64,000 nucleotides of DNA from Cepaea nemoralis (GCA_014155875.1 JACEFZ010026849.1:548001-612000); one strand, 5' to 3'; shown: positions 20,848 to 31,579, counted from the first letter of the stretch. Notes: generated from the letters alone by a model not told the origin. Numbers and translations: made by a program.

Positions 20848-21657
20848 ATGAAACATAGAGCAGACGGCACAATTCAAAGATCGGTGTATCGCAAAGGAAC
20901 ATGGACTGGCCAATACCTAAATTTTCAGAGCTTCACACCTGTCCAGTACAAACGGGGCTTAGTACGGACCTTGTTTGACCGTGCTAGAAAGATATGCACC
21001 CAGGACACACTGACAGAGGAATTTGAAACTCTGAAGAATGTCTTAAACCTGAATGGGTACTCCACAGGATTTATAAAGCGCCACTGCCAACAGCCCAAAC
21101 CCAAAGCAGACGTAACTACAGTCCCTAAACTCAAGGTATTCATCCAGCTAACCTTTCGAGGGGATGACGTAATGCAACGTCTACAAGACCGGCTTACTAC
21201 AGCAGTAGGCCGAACATTCTGTGCGGCAACTCCAGTCATTAGATATAAAACTGTACCGATTCCTACACCAGCAGTCAAAGAGCCTGTTCCTCTGTACGCC
21301 ACAAACAATTGTATTTACCAATTCACATGTAGATGCCAGGCCGTTTACATTGGTAGAACAGAGAGACAGCTTAACAAACGGGTGTCAGAACACATACCTC
21401 AATGGGTCAACAAGATACAACACACAGGAGATGCTAGCCTAGTGGGGCCGACACACCGGAAGCTCCCAGCGTCTTCAATCGGGAGGCACATTGTCGAAAG
21501 TGGCCATGTGGTGGACAGAGACACTGCATTTCGCGTGTTGTTTAACACACAAAATACTCGCTTGTTAAAATTTGCAGAAGCAATTATGATCTATCAACGC
21601 AAGCCAGAATTGTGCAAGCAGAAAGACATGTTAGTCAGCTTAAAATTACCGTGGTAG
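20848..21657 (+). CDS. Penelope-like element ORF, C-terminal 269 codons (RT thumb + GIY-YIG)
   Basis: Starts within the RT thumb region (SVYRKGTWTGQYLNF, KRGLVRTLFDRARKIC). It then carries the Cys-bearing linker (CIYQFTCRC) and a GIY-YIG nuclease (AVYIGRTERQLNKRVSEH, later FAEAIMIYQRKPEL). The catalytic RT core is absent, so the copy is 5'-truncated and not autonomous, yet this ORF has no stops. In Penelope elements the GIY-YIG nuclease cuts the target DNA. Confidence 0.88.
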   Translation: MKHRADGTIQRSVYRKGTWTGQYLNFQSFTPVQYKRGLVRTLFDRARKICTQDTLTEEFETLKNVLNLNGYSTGFIKRHCQQPKPKADVTTVPKLKVFIQLTFRGDDVMQRLQDRLTTAVGRTFCAATPVIRYKTVPIPTPAVKEPVPLYATNNCIYQFTCRCQAVYIGRTERQLNKRVSEHIPQWVNKIQHTGDASLVGPTHRKLPASSIGRHIVESGHVVDRDTAFRVLFNTQNTRLLKFAEAIMIYQRKPELCKQKDMLVSLKLPW

Positions 21658-21818
21658 ATAAGTGACATTACTGTGCAAATATGTGTATATTTCAACTTGA
21701 AGGATTTATCTAGTTAATTCACGTAAGTTGTGTGATTTCTGCAGTATGTACCTGACGAGATGCAGCAAAATATGCCAGACAATAAATCGTGCAATCTATT
21801 GTTTGTGTCTTCGTTAAG
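21658..21818 (+). repeat. Penelope-like element 3' UTR
   Basis: AT-rich tail with TGACGAGATGCAGCAAAATA and a CAATAAAT signal. The same tail occurs at 24335-24570 (+) and 31580-31690 (-). Confidence 0.75.
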
Positions 21819-22076
21819 ATAGATGTAAACAATGAAGAAATAGAGATTTTAAAAAAAAAAATGAAAGATTAATCACAAGCTAAAAAAAAACTTAGAATGA
21901 AATGAGCTAGTTCGGACAAAAGTAACTGTAATGCAAAAATGAAGTAATATTAATGATTAAAAAAAAAACAGGCAGGGACAGTAGATACAAATATAAACAA
22001 ACCAATAATTGTGATACAGATACTTCTAGAAAATCAAATTTAATGCTACAAAGAAAGATCTTGTCAACTACGTTAC

Positions 22077-22184
22077 CTTTAAAGTGACAGGCACCACACA
22101 GCTGTCATACACTTCGTCACCCAAATCTCCCAGGTCAGGCAAGCTGTCTAATGAATACTCAGATTCCAGTTCTAGATTGTCCAT
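22077..22184 (-). CDS. RLD gene exon 13 (acidic linker)
   Basis: Acceptor CACCTACCAG before 22184, donor GTAACG after 22077. Phase 0 on both sides, 36 codons, strongly acidic: LESEYSLDSLPDLGDLGDEV then YDSCVVPVTLK. Begins with Met, but the acceptor and phase fit an internal exon. Confidence 0.85.
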
Positions 22185-22311
22185 CTGGTAGGTGGAATTT
22201 GTACAATTTATCACATTTATAATTGTCTTCAATGGCAATGACAAGTAAAATAAAAACATTCAGATTCTTCAGCGTATACTTTCTTTCAAAACATTTTCTT
22301 TTTTTGTGTGT

Positions 22312-22594
22312 GCGCTGGCTCGCTTTGAACTTAAGCGTAGTCCATACGCACTACTTTTAGTAGTGCTGGACTGAACTTTGCATGTGGATTAGCTTTCCCT
22401 ATTAACAATGTCCTCGTCGTCAGGCTAACCCACTCCAACTTCAGAGGTACTTGTAATTTACGTCCCCAAGTCAAGGACGATAGGTCAATATTTTAGTCCA
22501 CCTGTCCAGTGTAGGGGTTGAACCCCTTACCTCGCATCAGCACACCGGATGTTTAAGAACACGCTTTCTTATCCATACGGCCAAGCTGACCTAC
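22312..22594 (-). repeat. tRNA-derived SINE, family 1
   Basis: Reverse copy: GCTCGCTTTGAACTTAAGCG at its 3' end, AGGGGTTGAACCCCTTAC box B, and GGCCAAGCTGACC head. Confidence 0.85.
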
Positions 22595-23322
22595 TTTCAG
22601 AACATTTATGAAGTTTCATTTTTTTTCTGGATGAGAGAATCATGAAAGATTCAGTCCCATCTTTTGTTGTTGTTGTGTATCTGTATATGTTTCTAGAATG
22701 GAAAATGTGTTACATGTCAGTTCTCTTGTTATTTATGTTCCTATGTGCAAAGGTATATTATTACAGACAATAAATGAAAAAAAAAAATAAATAATTTAAG
22801 TAGATGATATTGTCATGTCATAATTATTTACAAACTCTACTTTTATATTCATGGGAGCCGTGAAATCTTCTTCTTCTGATTTTAATCTTACAGCAGAGCA
22901 CAGACCCTCAATGAAATCACACTCCATGTAGACAAGTTTTGGTGGCTGACGCTATACGCCAGATTGGTAATATATATGGTAAACATTCCATTCAAGTATC
23001 TGCACAAGTCACTTCTGTTACTCTGTATGTTGACATGTTTTCTGTTATAAGCTGATCTGGAGCAATGAGATCCAAATGGCTAATAACAATCAAGATCTGA
23101 AATCAACCCCCCAAAATGTGCTTGTAAACAGATGGTATTTTAATGCAAAATTAAAATATAAGAAATATTTACAAATGGTAACAAGGGCAAAACAAAGAAC
23201 AAAGGGTTCAGCAAATTTTACCAATCATGCAACACTGACTTCTTATCACAAACCCACGGATATAACGGCCTCAAATGCTGACCTCTCATCCTTTAAGAGT
23301 TAACATAGTGTCATGGGATCCA

Positions 23323-23880
23323 CGGTAGAGCAGTGGCTAGGACGCCTGCCCGCTAGCTTGATGTCATGTGTTTGTTTGTTTGTTTTTTTTTTTTTGGCGC
23401 TCGCTCGCTTTGAACTCAAATGTAGTCCATATACACTGTTTTTATAATGGTGATGGACTGAATTTTGTGTGTGGATTAGCTTTCCCTATTAATAGTGCCC
23501 CTCGCCATCAGGCAAACCCACTCAAACTTCAGAGGTACTTATAATTTACGTTCCCAAGTCAAGGACAACAAGTCATCATTTTAGTCCAACTGTCCGGTGT
23601 AGGGGATGAACCGCTAACCTCGGCATCAGCACACAGGATGTTTAAGAACACCGTTCTTATCCATTCGGCCGTGCGGACCTGCTGTCATACGTTTGCATCC
23701 CCACCAAGATGGATTTTATCCCAGGTCCAACAATGGGTACTAGGAAATGTCCTGGGATGTAAAGGCAGCTGGTGTGCTATTGATCACATGACCCATCGAG
23801 TGCTGATTGGTCTATAAAGACATATGGTTAACACCAGATACCCAATCACCTCAAGGCGTGTAAACTGTCCTTTACTTTTT
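23323..23880 (+). repeat. SINE family 2, split by a family 1 SINE
   Basis: Head GGTAGAGCAGTGGCTAGGAC to 23374, resuming at 23683 with TTTGCATCCCCACCAAGATG and running to CTGTCCTTTACTTTTTT. The interrupting SINE occupies 23375-23682. Confidence 0.8.
23375..23682 (-). repeat. tRNA-derived SINE, family 1, nested
   Basis: Inserted into the family 2 SINE with a 13-bp duplication, TGTCATGTGTTTG (23362-23374) / TGTCATACGTTTG (23683-23695). Family 1 was therefore active after this family 2 copy settled. Confidence 0.85.
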
Positions 23881-23984
23881 TGTATATAGTGTCATTGTAG
23901 AAAATAAAGTACCATTTTTTATGTTACTTATCTCTACTACACTATCTCACTACAAAAGTTTTACTTAATTGTTAAGAAAATTAC

Positions 23985-24182
23985 CCATAAATTTTCATTT
24001 TGAATGGAAGCAAGCACAGACATCCAGTAGGAGTTAGAGACATCTGACTGAGGCAATCCCTTCAACGCAGACGGGGTGTTTATCTCAGACCCTTGACCTT
24101 GCCCACTCATACCACGGGAGTGGCCCGGAGCAGACAGCCTATAGTTTTTCTGGTTGTCTTTACGATTTCTAGCATGACCAAG
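23985..24182 (-). CDS. RLD gene exon 12 (last propeller strand and linker)
   Basis: Acceptor CTTATTCCAG before 24182, donor GTAATT after 23985. Phase 0, 66 codons. Starts LGHARNRKDN, finishing the GQ|LGHA repeat from exon 11, then a Ser/Gly/Gln-rich linker and SYWMSVLASIQNENLW. Confidence 0.92.
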
Positions 24183-24334
24183 CTGGAATAAGGAGTTAAG
24201 AGCAAGGCTTAATCCACTAAAATCCAAACAGAACAACATGCATCAGATTTCTAAATACTATTACAGAAAGTATCATGTTTTCTCAATATAAATAGGAAAG
24301 CTGGCAGAGGCATTTGCCATTCACCTACTAAAGC

Positions 24335-24570
24335 CAACTTTGTACAAACAAAAAGACACGAAAATCAGTCTAAAATTACAGTGGTAGACAATACAAATTA
24401 CTGTGTGAATTTGTATGCTGTATATTTCAGCTTGAAGGATTTACCTTATTGTTTTAGTTTATGTTGTGTGATTGACGAGATGCAGCAAAATATGTCAGGC
24501 AATAAATCATGCAATCTATTGTTTGTGTCTTTCTTATTCAAATTCACTACTGAAAAACACTGTCTTGAAT
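24335..24570 (+). mobile_element. Penelope-like element 3' UTR fragment
   Basis: TAAAATTACAGTGGTAGACA, CTTGAAGGATTTACC, GACGAGATGCAGCAAAATAT and a CAATAAAT match the tail at 21640-21818 and extend it by about 40 bp. Confidence 0.8.
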
Positions 24571-24735
24571 AAATAGGAAAGATTGTGACTGTGGCAGTGT
24601 ACAGAAATCTACAATATAACAAACTGGTAGGCTGAGATCAGCAGGGAAAAACAAATATAAACTCTAGTGTTACTGGAACCCCATATGGGAAGCAAAGATC
24701 AACAACAATGTAACCCACAATGCATTGCTTTAAAA

Positions 24736-25140
24736 CAGTGGTTCCCAACCTGGTGGGGAATTCCCCCCCCCCCCTCCTCTCAGGGGGGAATTTTAGGGTT
24801 TCCAGAGGGGGGGGGGGGGGGGGGGGGGGGAGAGAATTAAGATTATTTCAAGATCGCATTAATACAAAAACAGATTACTTGATATTGTTTTTCCCTCCAT
24901 ATTTACAGTTCTGTACTTCTCACCCTTCTGAAATCCGTGTTATAACATAAGCAGACCTGCAAATCACGTTTTATGTAGACGTCTAGACTTGTTCTAGTAT
25001 GTGTTATTAAATTTAGCTACCATTTTTACGTATACTGTGGAGGGGGGGGGGGGGTATAGGAAGGAAATACGAAAAGGGGGGATGACATTCTGAACATATG
25101 GTGAAGGGGTGCATGGGGCAAAAAAGGTTGAGAACCACTG
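24736..25140. mobile_element. hAT-type MITE, second copy
   Basis: Terminal repeats CAGTGGTTCCCAACC and GGTTGAGAACCACTG. 8-bp flanks CTTTAAAA / CTGTAAGA agree at 6 of 8. It matches 15037-15606 in the opposite orientation, without the SINE. Contains long G runs. Confidence 0.85.
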
Positions 25141-25175
25141 CTGTAAGAGGTGGCTAAGGAAGGTATCTCGTTTCC

Positions 25176-25302
25176 ACCCGGGAAGGTTAACCCAATCAAC
25201 AAACACCCGCAGAAGACGGCCTAAGAGCACAAATAAACCTGGCACAACACAATTACATCTGGAAAAAAAAAACACTCCGGATGAACGCAGAAGAAGAGGA
25301 AG
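25176..25302 (+). repeat. GAA-SINE
   Basis: CGGGAAGGTTAACCC start, ATGAACGCAGAAGAAGAGG end. 11-bp duplication ATCTCGTTTCC (25165-25175) / ATCTCATTTCC (25303-25313). Confidence 0.85.
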
Positions 25303-25504
25303 ATCTCATTTCCTAGAAAACATTTGATGCAAAATCCTACCAGTCATATACAAATCTTCAAATGGCTTGGCTTGAGTTGGTTGAGGGCCTAAGTTTTATT
25401 TGGAGATGTAAGGCAGCAGACGAAGGACAAGAAGACATAGTTCTAGAGAGTACACAGATTATAGTGGTATTCTTGGTTTCCTTAACACTACTCACAATAA
25501 GGGA

Positions 25505-25615
25505 AATATATGACAGAAAGCAATGGCAAACTACTGAAACTAAAATTGCCCAGAAAATCAATCTGGGGTTGATTGCAACATCATGTAAAGGACATGCAAC
25601 TTTTGAAACAAATAG
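25505..25615 (+). repeat. SINE tail fragment
   Basis: AGAAAGCAATGGCAAACTAC, GGGGTTGATTGCAACATCAT and GTAAAGGACATGCAAC match the shared SINE tail. Confidence 0.6.
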
Positions 25616-25799
25616 ACAGAAGAGGTGGAATAGAGAAAATTTTACGCATGAGAGACAAAAGAAGACAAAAATATGTATTGGTTTAAACAAGTGGTGAAAA
25701 AATGAGAAATGCTACTATTGTCTTTGCAAAGTTTATCGTATAGTTTATATGCATTATTATTCTGCAGGATCTCAGCCTACATTATTTTCTTTATTAGAT

Positions 25800-26100
25800 A
25801 TCCCTAATCATCATCAACTGCTCTGTCAAATGGCATAGCCGCTCATAGTCTCTCAACAGATCTCGTCCCTTGGTGTTCTGGATCAATTCTACTGCTGACA
25901 TTCAACCAAGAAACATAATCACAAGACCATCAAGCATAATTTCTCTTGGTCTGCCTCTTTTGCTGCTGATCTTTATGGTCGTTACAGTGTTCTCCAATTC
26001 CTCTCTTTTCATTATATGACCGAAGAATGCTGTTTGTCTTTTTCCTATAGTAGTGTATAATATTCCAGTTTCATTAGTCTCATTATAAAGATTATAAATT
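25800..26100 (-). mobile_element. RTE-like LINE 3' fragment, old
   Basis: Reverse of the 39150-39490 segment: TCATCATCAACTG start, ATTTCTCTTGGTCTGCCTCT, GTTCTCCAATTCCTCTCTT. More diverged than the copies at 28540 and 37243. Confidence 0.75.
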
Positions 26101-26109
26101 AGTCACAGC

Positions 26110-26685
26110 CAAAGCAAAATTCATTGAAACTTGGATGATAGGTTAGCTAAAATAGGAACAGAAAGACAGTGTATAAGATAAATTAAGGAATTATCCCACT
26201 AAAACTAACAAATAACAAACAAAATTACAAAGTGCAAACTATGTTACAGATACATCATGCTTTGCCCAGTATAAAAATAATGAAGTGTAGATATAATAAT
26301 TAGTCACAGGCATACAGGAAAAACAAAACTAAACTGAAACTGTAAACATGCATAGTGAAGTTAGAATGTGAAGGTACAGAAAAATGGAAAACAGGACATG
26401 GCATAAGATGAAATAACTTGTAGGGATATTTTGGCCATAGCACAGTAACAACAAATTCAATGTTTATTTATGTATCATTAATTTCACAATGAATTCAAAG
26501 TATTATCTATTTCAAAATCTTAGCTATTCAATTTTATTTGAAATGACATCATTAACTTTATGGCTGGAATGTCTTCTCTTTTATCATTTAATAAACATTT
26601 CTTAAATGGTATTAATTTCTTTACAAGTGTCTATGAAAGTGTTTGGAGATGTGAAAATAAAAATAAAAGACAAAAAAGTTGGTGA
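26110..26685. other. AT-rich intron sequence, nothing recognised
   Basis: No coding exon, repeat match or structure noticed in intron 11 here. Confidence 0.5.
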
Positions 26686-26689
26686 GAGG

Positions 26690-26905
26690 AACTTCACTGC
26701 ACCAGGTTTTACCCAAATTGGCTTAATCTCTCTTCGCAAAATGGCAAACTACCTGAAGAGACCATAGCACAAAGCATGAACTCCACAGTTCAGTAATTAC
26801 TCCTAGGAGTATCCGGAAAAATAACACTTGTGGTCTAAGAACGCAGTTCAAACACAAACCCATTGACCTTCAGGTGACCACTATGCCAAGGAGACCTCCC
26901 AAAAA
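26690..26905 (-). repeat. SINE family 4 (tRNA-like head)
   Basis: On the minus strand: GGAGGTCTCCTTGGCATAGT head with box A-like TGGCATAGTGG, and GTGTTTGAACTGCG as box B. Pairs with 12750-12990. Confidence 0.65.
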
Positions 26906-27099
26906 TATCAACCAGTACAGCCCAGGAGAAAGACTGAAACAATTATAAATAAACTACAGACATTCATTAACTGATACCTGCACAGAACAGAAGGACTAAA
27001 GTCACCAATGTGGAGCTCATGGAGGGACTTAAACAAACACCAGTGAATAATGAAGTGAAGAAAAGGCACTAGCACAGAATAGGATGCTCACTGAGAAAA

Positions 27100-27242
<143 letters not shown>

Positions 27243-27720
27243 TGCGGCGGAGAAGAGCATTAAAAATAAATAAAATTAAGATAAATAATATGGGGAGGAT
27301 ATGAACGGACTTGTATGAGACAGCAAAAGATATGACGGCTTGGAGTGAGTTGGCTGAGTGCCTATGCTCTAATGGAAGATAAAGGGCAGAAGAGATGAGA
27401 GAGTGAGTACAGCTCTAGAGTCAACAAGCCTCTCACAGTGAATACAAATAACCTTCATAAGCTACTGGGAATTGTTTTGAGAAGGGAAGATGGCAAGGAA
27501 GGGAGCTGACCACTCCACCTTATTATGCTCTGACCTAGAATATGTGAGGGTTTATCACAGTTATCTGCCATGGGATTACCTATATCAAACTGCTATACAG
27601 TACTGCATGTGGCTGACAACCACATTAGAAAAAATACATTAGTGAGATCATAATATAAACAATGCTCACACAAAGTTAATGCTAATTGAAGAAGTAGGCA
27701 CAATTATTTTCATGTCGTAC

Positions 27721-27849
27721 CTGTCCCGATTCATTTTTACCCCAGACCCAAAGACCTCCTTCAGCATCAAAGGCAATGTTAAACTCTCCGCCACTGGCCA
27801 CTGAAATGATGTGCTGGTCATTGATGGATGTTAACATCTTGGGCACTCG
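27721..27849 (-). CDS. RLD gene exon 11 (propeller blade)
   Basis: Acceptor TTTCTAG before 27849, donor GTACGA after 27721. Phase 0, 43 codons. Finishes one RCC1 repeat (IISVASGGEFNIAFDAEG) and opens the next (LWVWGKNESGQ). Confidence 0.95.
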
Positions 27850-28529
27850 CTAGAAACAAATACAATACAAAACTTGTGAAAAAAGCATACAACCTCTATA
27901 TACGTTACATTAAAAGTACATCACACATTTTGTAATCTTAAAGGATGGAACAGTGGAAGAAACTGGCCTGTATAAATGACTGCCCTGTATTTTTCTTCCC
28001 TATCTTTACCCCTATTTAACACAAATCTTAGCGTTTGATTTGTATGTTTTCATTAAAGCATCTGTAGCATTGTTAGTGTGTGCCAGGAGTATTTTTTTTA
28101 AGGCTCAGTAATGAAGATCACTTGCCTAAGCAGTCTCATAACGTTTGTGGCAGAAATTCTAACCTCTCAGGTACCCACTCTGCATTTTGACAGTTGCTAC
28201 AAAATATTTCAGGTTTTCTCACCTCATGACACTGGCCAACAAATCTTTACTGCCTCCTACTGAAGACACATTTCTATGGACTTTGGCTTCCCTAAATGTC
28301 TTCATTACTCTTTCTTCTGGATGTCCATATTTTGAATATTATGCTGTAAAACCATATTTCCGTGGCTTTCATAGATTTTCTTTATGGCTGGTAGCTTCAC
28401 ATTATAAACCAAAATTAATTTTCTTTTCACTCATGAGCTCTCCCTATTGGCATTAGGTTGGAGTCTGTTGACAATAAAATACCCAAAACCCATAGAGGAA
28501 ACTTAACACCCTACGCTTAACCACAGACA

Positions 28530-29005
28530 GCCCTATGTCATCATCATCAAGTGCCCTGCCAGCTGGCGTAGGCATTCATGGCTCTCCACAGATCTCGGTC
28601 TTTGGTGTTCTGGATCAACTCTGCTGATGGTATTCCTCCATGCCATCATCTCAATCCATCCAGCATTATTTCTCTTGGTCTGCCTCTGCCTCTCTTCCCC
28701 TCGATCTTTCCAGTTGTCATGATGTTCTCCAATGCCTCTCTTCTCATCACATGACCGAAGAAAGCTGTTTGTATCTTTCCTATTGTTGTATATAATGTTC
28801 TAGTTTCATTAGCCTGTCTCAGGCAGTCGTTGTTAGTCACTCTGGCTTTCCAAGGAATTCGCAACATTCGTCTCAGGAACCACATCTCTGTTGCTTCTAA
28901 TTTCTTCCTAATTTGTTCATTTACATTCCAAGATTCACTGCCATACTGGTCATTCCCTGCAGCATCACTCTCCAGACCGTGATGATCTATCTTTTTGCGC
29001 AAGAG
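28530..29005 (-). mobile_element. RTE-like LINE 3' fragment
   Basis: Translates to YGSESWNVNEQIRKKLEATE, MWFLRRMLRIPW, FFGHVMRREALEN and GKRGRGRPREIMLDGLR. Ends in (ATC)n on the plus strand. Confirms Trp where the 38192 copy has a stop. Confidence 0.9.
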
Positions 29006-29211
29006 TTAAGTTTTTAGTAGGTGTATTACTAAACCAACACTACAATCTACAGAAGAAAGTGAGTAACAAACAAAGAAAACAGAAAAAAGTATTACAGAAG
29101 TAATGATCATAGTAATAATACACACATGATTAATAATAACTCCTTTGCCAGTATTATAGCCTATGATGCCATTTTTTTTCTACCATGTGAACTTTTTATA
29201 TATTCATAATA

Positions 29212-29265
29212 GCGATTAATAGCGTTTTTAGAGAAACGTTTAAACAGCTTTCATATGTGGTGTCT
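29212..29265 (+). mobile_element. LINE, upstream part before the composite insertion
   Basis: Encodes FLEKRLNSFHMWC in the same frame as the LINE at 30934. The two halves meet exactly if 29266-30933 and one copy of the 13-bp duplication are removed. Confidence 0.8.
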
Positions 29266-29400
29266 CTCCCCCGATGTGTCTCCACCTTGACGTGGTGGGG
29301 GAGCTTGCGTGTCCCATAGACCCCATTTGCTTGCCGATGGGTGAAAAATTACATATCGGTCAGCTTATGGGATAGGGACCAGACTAAGAGAGACACAACC
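29266..29400 (+). ncRNA. candidate HDV-like ribozyme at the composite element's first base
   Basis: All pairings found by eye. P1: 29266-29272 with 29297-29303, 7 perfect bp. P2: 29275-29282 with 29390-29397, 8 perfect bp. P3: 29284-29286 with 29294-29296, a 7-base loop. P4: 29311-29315 with 29375-29379. A C at 29384, followed by TAAG, lies in J4/2 where the catalytic C is expected. P1 begins exactly where the element begins, which is where such ribozymes cleave. A short hairpin (ACCTGC/GCAGGT) follows, as in the LINE at 8897. Catalysis is inferred. Confidence 0.7.
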
Positions 29401-30933
29401 TGCTGCTCTGCAGGTGACTGAGGATAGCAGTCAAAAGTTTAAAAAGGTGCACGAAGGCACGAAGGCAGACACTTTTGGTCTGGACAAAATTCTTAAGGCT
29501 CCCTGTCGAGGGCTGTGGCTGAACGCCTCTAAGCCACAAACCCTCACATCTGAGAGCCAGGCCGATACCCGCCTACCGAAAAATAGAAGCGCGATACTGA
29601 GCAAGCTACATGCTCAGTTCTATTACATGTTCGAAGGCTCTCAGCTGGGGAATATGAGAGATTCCCGGATGAGAGGGCCAGGCCGTCTCTCGTCCACTGC
29701 TGCACGAAGGTAAGGTGCTGAGCCGGCAGCACATGTAGCCTACCTGGTGAGCGAGTACGAAAAGTCAGAAAAGTGCCCTAGTTGAAGGAAATGGCTACGA
29801 AAACTGTCTGTATCCAGCTCACAGAGTATAGACAAAAGTGGAAGAACGTCTCAATGACGCAAAATGGAACGCACGGCGAGCGGACCTATTGCGTGGTCTG
29901 AAGTCAAAATAAAAAGCTTACCGAGTGGATGTCGCTCGCAAGTCTGACCGCTCCTGGTGTGTGTTTGAGCGATCAGTGGCAAACGGTGTTGCCCAACACA
30001 TGGAAGTGAGGAACCAAAGCAGCCATGAGCAGGACGTGGCAACTCCTCGGGTGAGCCCAGTCTCAGAGCAATATGTGCCGGCTCTGCAATTATGGAAGCC
30101 TCCTTGGATAGCAAGGGAATGCCCAAGGTCTGCCCCTGCCTTCCCTTGAGGGCCGACCTCGATGTCGCTGATCGTTCTATCTTGACCAGCTGAGATGTTG
30201 GCGACATCACAACAGTCTTACGTGCTACGAAACCAGAGGAAGGCTAACCTCATTAAAAAATGCCCGCCGGAAGTCGGAAGTGTCGGCCTACGGGTGGCAA
30301 ACTAAAAATTGACACTACGCAATTACGTCCGAGTGAATTGTCTCGTCCGATTGTCTCTTGTGCTAGGAACAGCTCTGACTACCTAGTTTTCCGAATGCCG
30401 CTCTTGTTCGGAACAGCTCTGACTAGGTAGTTTCCGAATGTCCGACATGTCTGGAACAGCTCTGACGGACACAACGACAAGCACATGTCCGAAAAACTCG
30501 CTTAGTGGATACTGACTGCAGACCAGCTTGGTTTGTGCGGGAAAGGCTCGGGGTGAACGAAATGCCCAATATATTGAAGTGAGGAATTAAAGCAGCCATG
30601 AGCAGGACGTGACGATTCCCTCTGTGTGCCCAGTACCAGGGCGCTATGTGCCGGCCCTGCAATTATGGAAGCCACCCAGGATGGCGGAAAATGCTATGGA
30701 CTGTCCCTGCCTTCATTTGAGGGATGACCGTGCAGTCTCCGACTCTTCCATCTTTACCAGCTGGGAGGTGGACAGTACCACAAAAGTGAGAGTCTCCCAG
30801 GATTGCTAACCTGGTCAAAAATGCACGCTAAAGTCGGATGTGTTGGCCTGAGGGTTTCGACCCGAAGGTGCCTAACCAGACACACCGCAATCACATCTGA
30901 AAAAATCACTCCGGATGAACGCAAAGAAGAAGA
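29266..30933 (+). mobile_element. composite GAA retroposon, full-length copy (1,668 bp)
   Basis: Bounded by a perfect 13-bp target duplication, ATATGTGGTGTCT, at 29253-29265 and 30934-30946. Parts in order: HDV-like ribozyme domain (29266-29400), a unique head to about 29990, a first module (29990-30340), a spacer, a second related module (30560-30933), and a GAAGAAG end. Both modules share AAAGCAGCCATGAGCAGGAC and GCAATTATGGAAGCC, and each ends with a GAA-SINE-like segment. No long ORF is shared with the second copy at 61207-62706, so it is non-autonomous. The duplication and 3' repeat indicate LINE-driven retroposition. Confidence 0.9.
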
Positions 30934-30946
30934 TATGTGGTGTCTG

Positions 30947-31437
30947 CGAAGAATTCTTGGTATTAAGTGGCAAGACAAAATCACAAATACTGAAGTATTG
31001 GAAAGATCAGGTTGTGTGACGGTTTATTCCATGCTCAGTCTTCGTAGACTTAGATGGATAGGACATCTTAGGAGGATGGATGATGGTAGAATACCAAAGG
31101 ACATCGTTTTTGGTGAATTACAGATGGGTAAGAGATCTCAAGGTCGGCCTCTACTACGATACAAAGATGTGTGTAAGCGGGACACGATTGATACAGGCAT
31201 TGATAATGCACAGTGGGAGCAAGTCGTCGCTGAACATGTTGCATGGAGGGCAAAGATCAGAAATGGAATAAAGACAAAGGAGAAAATTATTGCAGATAAG
31301 TCACACACCGAGTGTGTGAGACGTAAGATGGTGCATGATGGTGGAAATGACCACGTGTTCACATGCACCCACTGTGAACGGACATTTACAGCGCGAATTG
31401 GCCTTATCAGTCACACTCGCTACCGCCATAGTTAAAA
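30947..31437 (+). pseudogene. LINE C-terminal ORF with C2H2 zinc finger
   Basis: Continues from FHMWC as LRRILGIKWQDKITNTEVLE and RLRWIGHLRRMDDGRIPKDI. It ends in a zinc finger, FTCTHCERTFTARIGLISHT followed by RYRH, then TAA at 31435-31437. This LINE family has its RT upstream; only the C-terminus is kept here. No stops within the segment. Confidence 0.85.
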
Positions 31438-31490
31438 GTTATTATGCCTTTTTAAAGCACAAACTATCGTCTGTCAAGATGGCAAGATGC
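31438..31490 (+). repeat. LINE 3' UTR carrying the tail of the 500-bp retroposon
   Basis: ACAAACTATCGTCTGTCAAG then ATGGCAAGATGCC. The same ~31 bases end the 500-bp retroposons (for example 52283-52315). Confidence 0.75.
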
Positions 31491-31579
31491 CAATGATGAA
31501 TAGCAATTTTCACAACACAGAATGAGCATATCCAATGGACTCCTACCTGTAGAGAGTTTCAACAGGGAATGTAAAGATA

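Noticed and set aside
20848..21657. GIY-YIG ORF as a homing endonuclease
   Set aside because: RT-thumb sequence upstream and the characteristic 3' UTR copies identify a Penelope-like element.
29414..29713. 99-codon ORF inside the composite element
   Set aside because: Not kept in the second copy at 61207-62706, so probably non-coding.
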